DNA of 10,233 bases from Verrucomicrobiota bacterium (lineage in GTDB: Bacteria > Verrucomicrobiota > Verrucomicrobiia > Limisphaerales > UBA1096). The translations under genes were made by a program, and so were the position numbers. Numbering within the stretch: the stretch's first letter is position 1; each line of letters starts with the position of its first letter. Positions 7,739 through 10,233 of the stretch are shown piece after piece. The stretch spans positions 1 to 10,233 of the forward strand of contig QOAX01000125.1 in assembly GCA_003972865.1 (NCBI GenBank), read 5' to 3'. Under the pieces are notes generated by a model. The model was given only the letters and a program-made list of their open reading frames with translations, had not been told where the DNA came from and did not search any database.

Positions 7739-8479
7739 GTGACATCTTTGGCCAGCGATTCAGCCGCCGATCTCGGCTTTGATCTGCGCGAGACCAACGC
7801 TCGCCTCGAGCGAGCGTCTGCCTCCGAGCGCTTGGCTTGGGCCTCCGGGCAGTTTGGCGTCGGGCTGGTGTTGTCCTCCAGTTTTGGTGCCCAGGCGGCG
7901 GTGATGCTGCACCTTGCCACGCAGGTTCGACCAGACATCCCTGTGGTTTTTGTCGATACCGGTTATCTGTTTCCCGAGACCTACGAGTTTGCTGAGAGCT
8001 TGGCCAAGCGACTGGAGGTGAACCTGAAGGTTTACCGCTCCAAGCGAAGCCCGGCTTGGCAGGAGTCGATCGACGGCAAGCGATGGGAGGAAGGGGTGAA
8101 AGGGATCGAAGCCTATAACCAGGAGAACAAGGTCGAGCCGATGAACCGTGCGCTGGACGAGTTGAACGCCACCGCCTGGCTTGCCGGCCTTCGTCGGCAA
8201 CAGAGCGTGTCGCGCGAAACCCTTCCTGTGCTCGCCTTGGCCAAGGGCAGGGTGAAGGTGCATCCGATCATCGACTGGACGGACAAAAACGTGCACGACT
8301 ACCTGAAGGCCAGCAACCTCCCGTACCACCCGCTTTGGGAGCAGGGCTACATCTCCATCGGCGACACGCACACCACGCGCAGGCTTGAGGACGGGATGAG
8401 CGAGGAGGAGACGCGCTTCTTCGGACTGAAGCGCGAGTGCGGCCTGCACGAGGGGACGGATACGGACTTCGCCATCTGA
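7739..8479 (+). CDS. cysH: Phosphoadenylyl-sulfate (PAPS) reductase, thioredoxin-dependent
   Basis: Cytoplasmic enzyme that reduces PAPS to sulfite and adenosine 3',5'-bisphosphate, using thioredoxin. Seen in 246 residues: SSSFGAQ (46-52) in place of a P-loop, then VDTGYLFPETYEF, NKVEPMNRALDEL, AGLRRQQS, IGDTHTT and the C-terminal KRECGLHEG with catalytic Cys234. This is very close to E. coli CysH. The GDTHTT stretch stands where APS reductases carry a Cys-x-x-Cys for the 4Fe-4S cluster, and the upstream Cys-Cys pair is also absent. This points to PAPS rather than APS as substrate. Start: the GTG at 7739 is the first usable start after the in-frame TAA at 7727-7729; only a distant AGG lies upstream. 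First gene of a tight run with cysC and cysD, which supply its substrate. Confidence 0.96.
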   Translation: MTSLASDSAADLGFDLRETNARLERASASERLAWASGQFGVGLVLSSSFGAQAAVMLHLATQVRPDIPVVFVDTGYLFPETYEFAESLAKRLEVNLKVYRSKRSPAWQESIDGKRWEEGVKGIEAYNQENKVEPMNRALDELNATAWLAGLRRQQSVSRETLPVLALAKGRVKVHPIIDWTDKNVHDYLKASNLPYHPLWEQGYISIGDTHTTRRLEDGMSEEETRFFGLKRECGLHEGTDTDFAI

Positions 8480-9099
8480 TGTCGTCGCCGGAAAACATTC
8501 ACCCGACTTTCGGGCAGTTGCTCGGCCGCGAGGCCAAGGAGGCGCTGCTGAAGCAGCGAGGGTCGGTTGTTTGGCTGTACGGCTTGTCCGGCAGTGGCAA
8601 GAGCACCCTGGCCAACGCGCTGGAACGGCGGCTGCACGGGGAGGGCGTTTTCACCCAGGTGCTCGATGGCGATAACATCCGCTCCGGCTTGAACCGTAAC
8701 CTTGGCTTCTCGGATGACGACCGGCGGGAAAACATCCGGCGCATTGCCGAGGTGGCCAAGCTCTTCGCGGGTGCCGGCGTGGTGACAATCGCGTCGTTCA
8801 TCTGCCCGCGAAACGAGCTTCGGGCGATGGCCCGTGAGATCGTTGGCCAGGCGGATTTTCTGGAGGTGTACGTCGAGTGCAGTTTTGAAACGTGCGAACG
8901 GCGCGATGTAAAGGGTCTGTACGCCAAGGCCAAGGCCGGCGGGGTGAAGCAGTTCACCGGCAGGGATTCCGCGTTTGAGCCGCCCGAGCCGCGCGAGGCT
9001 GCCGAGCTGATTTTGAACACCGACGAGCAGGGCGAGGACGAATCTATCGAGCAACTTTACCGGGCTGTGCATCCGCGCGTGGCACTGCCCAATGCATAG
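8479..9099 (+). CDS. cysC: Adenylyl-sulfate (APS) kinase
   Basis: Phosphorylates APS with ATP to give PAPS, the substrate of CysH encoded just upstream. Seen in 206 residues: P-loop GLSGSGKST (35-43), DGDNIR (63-68), LGFSDDDRRENIRR (75-88) and KGLYAKAKAG plus FTGRDSAFEPPE, all standard for the family. Length is normal and there is no fused ATP-sulfurylase domain. Odd: the family motif FISP, whose Ser is the phosphoserine site (Ser109 in E. coli), reads FICP here with Cys109, and the following residues are RNE rather than HRA. Start: ATG 8479 shares its A with the cysH stop (TGATG). An in-frame ATG at 8437 would add 14 residues that are just cysH read in another frame. Not fused to CysN, so a separate cysN would be needed. 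Confidence 0.95.
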   Translation: MSSPENIHPTFGQLLGREAKEALLKQRGSVVWLYGLSGSGKSTLANALERRLHGEGVFTQVLDGDNIRSGLNRNLGFSDDDRRENIRRIAEVAKLFAGAGVVTIASFICPRNELRAMAREIVGQADFLEVYVECSFETCERRDVKGLYAKAKAGGVKQFTGRDSAFEPPEPREAAELILNTDEQGEDESIEQLYRAVHPRVALPNA

Positions 9100-9100
9100 A

Positions 9101-10015
9101 ATGAGCGAACACAAAAGCTATCAACTGACCCATTTGGAGCAACTGGAGGCCGAGTCCATCTTCATCATGCGAGAGGTGGCCGCGCAATTCGGCAAATCGG
9201 CGTTGTTGTTTTCCGGCGGCAAGGATTCCATCGTGATGGTGCGCTTAGCGCAGAAGGCTTTTTGGCCGTCCAAGCTGCCGTTCCCGCTGGTGCACGTGGA
9301 CACCGGGCACAACTTCGGCGAGACGATTGTGTTCCGCGATCGCTTGGCCAAGGAGGTCGGTGCGGAGTTGATTATCGGCAGCGTGCAGGCGGAGATTGAC
9401 GCCGGCCGGGCCAGGGAGGAGACCGGCCCGAACCCAAGCCGCAACCGCCTGCAAATCCCCGCGCTGCTCAACGCCATCAAGCAGCACAAGTTCGACGCCT
9501 GCCTCGGCGGCGCGCGGCGCGATGAGGAAAAGGCGCGCGCGAAGGAACGCTTCTTCTCCCACCGCGACTCGTTCGGCCAGTGGGACCCGAAGAACCAGCG
9601 GCCCGAGTTGTGGAACCTGTTCAACGGCCGGATGGACTTTGGCGAGCACTTCCGCATTTTCCCGATCAGCAACTGGACAGAGATGGATGTGTGGCAATAC
9701 ATCAAGATGGAGGACATCTTGTTGCCGAGCATCTACTTTTCGCACGAGCGCGAGTTCGTCCGGCGCGACGGTGTGCTGCTTGGCCGGTGTGAGCACATCA
9801 CGCTGCTCGACGGCGAGCAGTGGGAGTGCGCCAACGTGCGCTGCCGCACCGTCGGCGACATGACCTGCACCGGCATGGTCGAGAGTGTCGCCAACAACGT
9901 GGACGACATCATCGAGGAAGTCGCCTCCGCGCGCCAAACCGAGCGAGGCGGCCGCGCCGACGACAAGCGCGGTGAAACCGCAATGGAAGACCGGAAGAAA
10001 GAGGGGTATTTTTAG
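9101..10015 (+). CDS. cysD: Sulfate adenylyltransferase (ATP sulfurylase) small subunit
   Basis: Catalytic subunit that forms APS and pyrophosphate from ATP and sulfate, normally together with the GTPase CysN. Seen in 304 residues: THLEQLEAESI at the N-terminus, the PP-loop SGGKDS (about 38-43), HVDTGHNF, GGARRDEEKARAKER, WDPKNQRPELW, NWTEMDVWQYI and a C-terminal KKEGYF. All match E. coli CysD, which is 302 residues. Start: ATG 9101 lies one base after the cysC stop; an in-frame ATG at 9092 inside cysC would add three residues and cannot be excluded. No Shine-Dalgarno, so translation is probably coupled to cysC. Odd: cysN usually follows, but the next gene is a GxxExxY-family gene. The PP-loop starts SGGKDS where E. 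coli has SIGKDS. Confidence 0.96.
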   Translation: MSEHKSYQLTHLEQLEAESIFIMREVAAQFGKSALLFSGGKDSIVMVRLAQKAFWPSKLPFPLVHVDTGHNFGETIVFRDRLAKEVGAELIIGSVQAEIDAGRAREETGPNPSRNRLQIPALLNAIKQHKFDACLGGARRDEEKARAKERFFSHRDSFGQWDPKNQRPELWNLFNGRMDFGEHFRIFPISNWTEMDVWQYIKMEDILLPSIYFSHEREFVRRDGVLLGRCEHITLLDGEQWECANVRCRTVGDMTCTGMVESVANNVDDIIEEVASARQTERGGRADDKRGETAMEDRKKEGYF

Positions 10016-10016
10016 A

Positions 10017-10032
10017 CACGGATTTCACGGAT
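10017..10032 (+). repeat. Direct repeat CACGGAT-TT-CACGGAT containing the downstream start codon
   Basis: Two identical CACGGAT units (10017-10023 and 10026-10032) are separated by TT, directly after the cysD stop. The ATG of the next gene begins on the last two bases of the second unit. No other CACGGAT was noticed in the window. Confidence 0.7.
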
Positions 10033-10233
10033 GGCTGCAGAATTGTTATTACGGGATGAGACGCATCGGTTGATTGGGTTTTGTATGGATATACATAACG
10101 AATTGGGGAGGAGGCATCATGAGGTGGTTTATAGGGATCCGTTAGTGGTGGAACTGGGGCGGTCGGAGATTCCTTTTGAGCGGGAGAAGAAATATGAGAT
10201 CCAATACAAGGGCGTGACGTTGGCGCATCCATA
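10031..10233 (+). CDS. GxxExxY-family protein, N-terminal part (predicted PD-(D/E)XK nuclease superfamily), cut off by window edge
   Basis: Sixty-seven codons are open to the right edge. Seen: a helix ending IGFCMDIHNELG (15-26), then the family's signature region with Glu31 and Tyr34 (GRRHHEVVY, 26-34), VVELGRSEIPFE (39-50) and YEIQYKGVTL (55-64). This order is that of the GxxExxY family (TIGR04256, PF13366), usually about 125 residues, placed in the PD-(D/E)XK nuclease superfamily. The later catalytic Asp and Glu-x-Lys would lie beyond the window. Odd: the first G of the strict motif is Arg28. The gene starts inside a CACGGAT repeat and is much less GC-rich than cysD (26 of 60 bases at 10081-10140 against 39 of 60 at 9841-9900). 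This suggests an acquired gene. Biological function is unknown. Confidence 0.8.
   Translation, partial: MAAELLLRDETHRLIGFCMDIHNELGRRHHEVVYRDPLVVELGRSEIPFEREKKYEIQYKGVTLAHP

Larger units (their letters stand above)
7077..9352. repeat. Dispersed palindrome CTTGGCCAAG, seven copies
   Basis: Exact copies lie at 7077-7086, 7167-7176, 7365-7374, 7522-7531, 7999-8008, 8236-8245 and 9343-9352. Several extend further as perfect palindromes: 16 bases at 7362-7377, 14 at 7520-7533, and 12 at 7076-7087, 7998-8009 and 8235-8246. Six encode Leu-Ala-Lys in frame. The copy at 7522 is read in another frame (Leu-Gly-Gln-Ala). None was found in positions 1-6250. Confidence 0.65.

Noticed and set aside
7760..8449. 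Minus-strand reading frame (229 codons) opposite cysH
   Set aside because: It mirrors the cysH coding frame, has no family motif and no start context.
8437..8478. Earlier ATG that would lengthen CysC by 14 residues
   Set aside because: The extra residues are cysH DNA in another frame and do not resemble the family N-terminus; the TGATG junction is a better start.
8347..9114. Long minus-strand reading frame (255 codons) opposite cysH-cysC
   Set aside because: It lies antisense to a clear APS kinase, has no recognisable domain, and such frames are common opposite GC-rich genes.
9245..9937. Minus-strand reading frame (230 codons) opposite cysD
   Set aside because: A shadow of cysD codon bias with no recognisable protein features.

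Overview
The window looks like chromosomal DNA of a Gram-negative bacterium, because it encodes a Kdo transferase for lipopolysaccharide. My best guess is Verrucomicrobiota or a nearby PVC lineage. This rests on indirect signs: tandem MacB-type permeases fed by an adaptor with an EF-hand, a GxxExxY protein, and a general lack of Shine-Dalgarno sequences. No rRNA, tRNA, CRISPR array, transposase or integrase was seen.

Layout. Positions 1-6094 are one minus-strand operon for a MacAB-like ABC export system. In transcription order it has a periplasmic adaptor (6094-4718), an ATPase (4682-3927), then three paralogous FtsX/MacB permeases (3930-2545, 2532-1123 and 1044 to beyond the left edge). The ATPase and first permease overlap by ATGA. 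The third permease is cut by the window edge. A 212-base divergent gap follows (6095-6306 if the waaA start chosen here is right).

From about 6307 everything is on the plus strand and is more GC-rich. First comes waaA/kdtA (to 7632), then a short gap with a plausible promoter, then a sulfate-assimilation run: cysH (7739-8479), cysC (8479-9099) and cysD (9101-10015), with a TGATG junction and a 1-base gap. CysD (with CysN, not seen) makes APS, CysC phosphorylates it to PAPS, and CysH reduces PAPS to sulfite. CysH lacks the iron-sulfur cysteines of APS reductases, which fits the presence of an APS kinase. The next gene, where cysN would be expected, is the start of an AT-richer GxxExxY-family gene (10031 to beyond the right edge). 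It is preceded by a direct repeat of CACGGAT that contains its start codon.

Most worth a second look: the GxxExxY gene with its repeat, the triplicated permeases with basic inserts, the calcium-binding-like tail of the adaptor, a recurring CTTGGCCAAG palindrome in the waaA-cys block, and a cysteine at the usual phosphoserine site of CysC.
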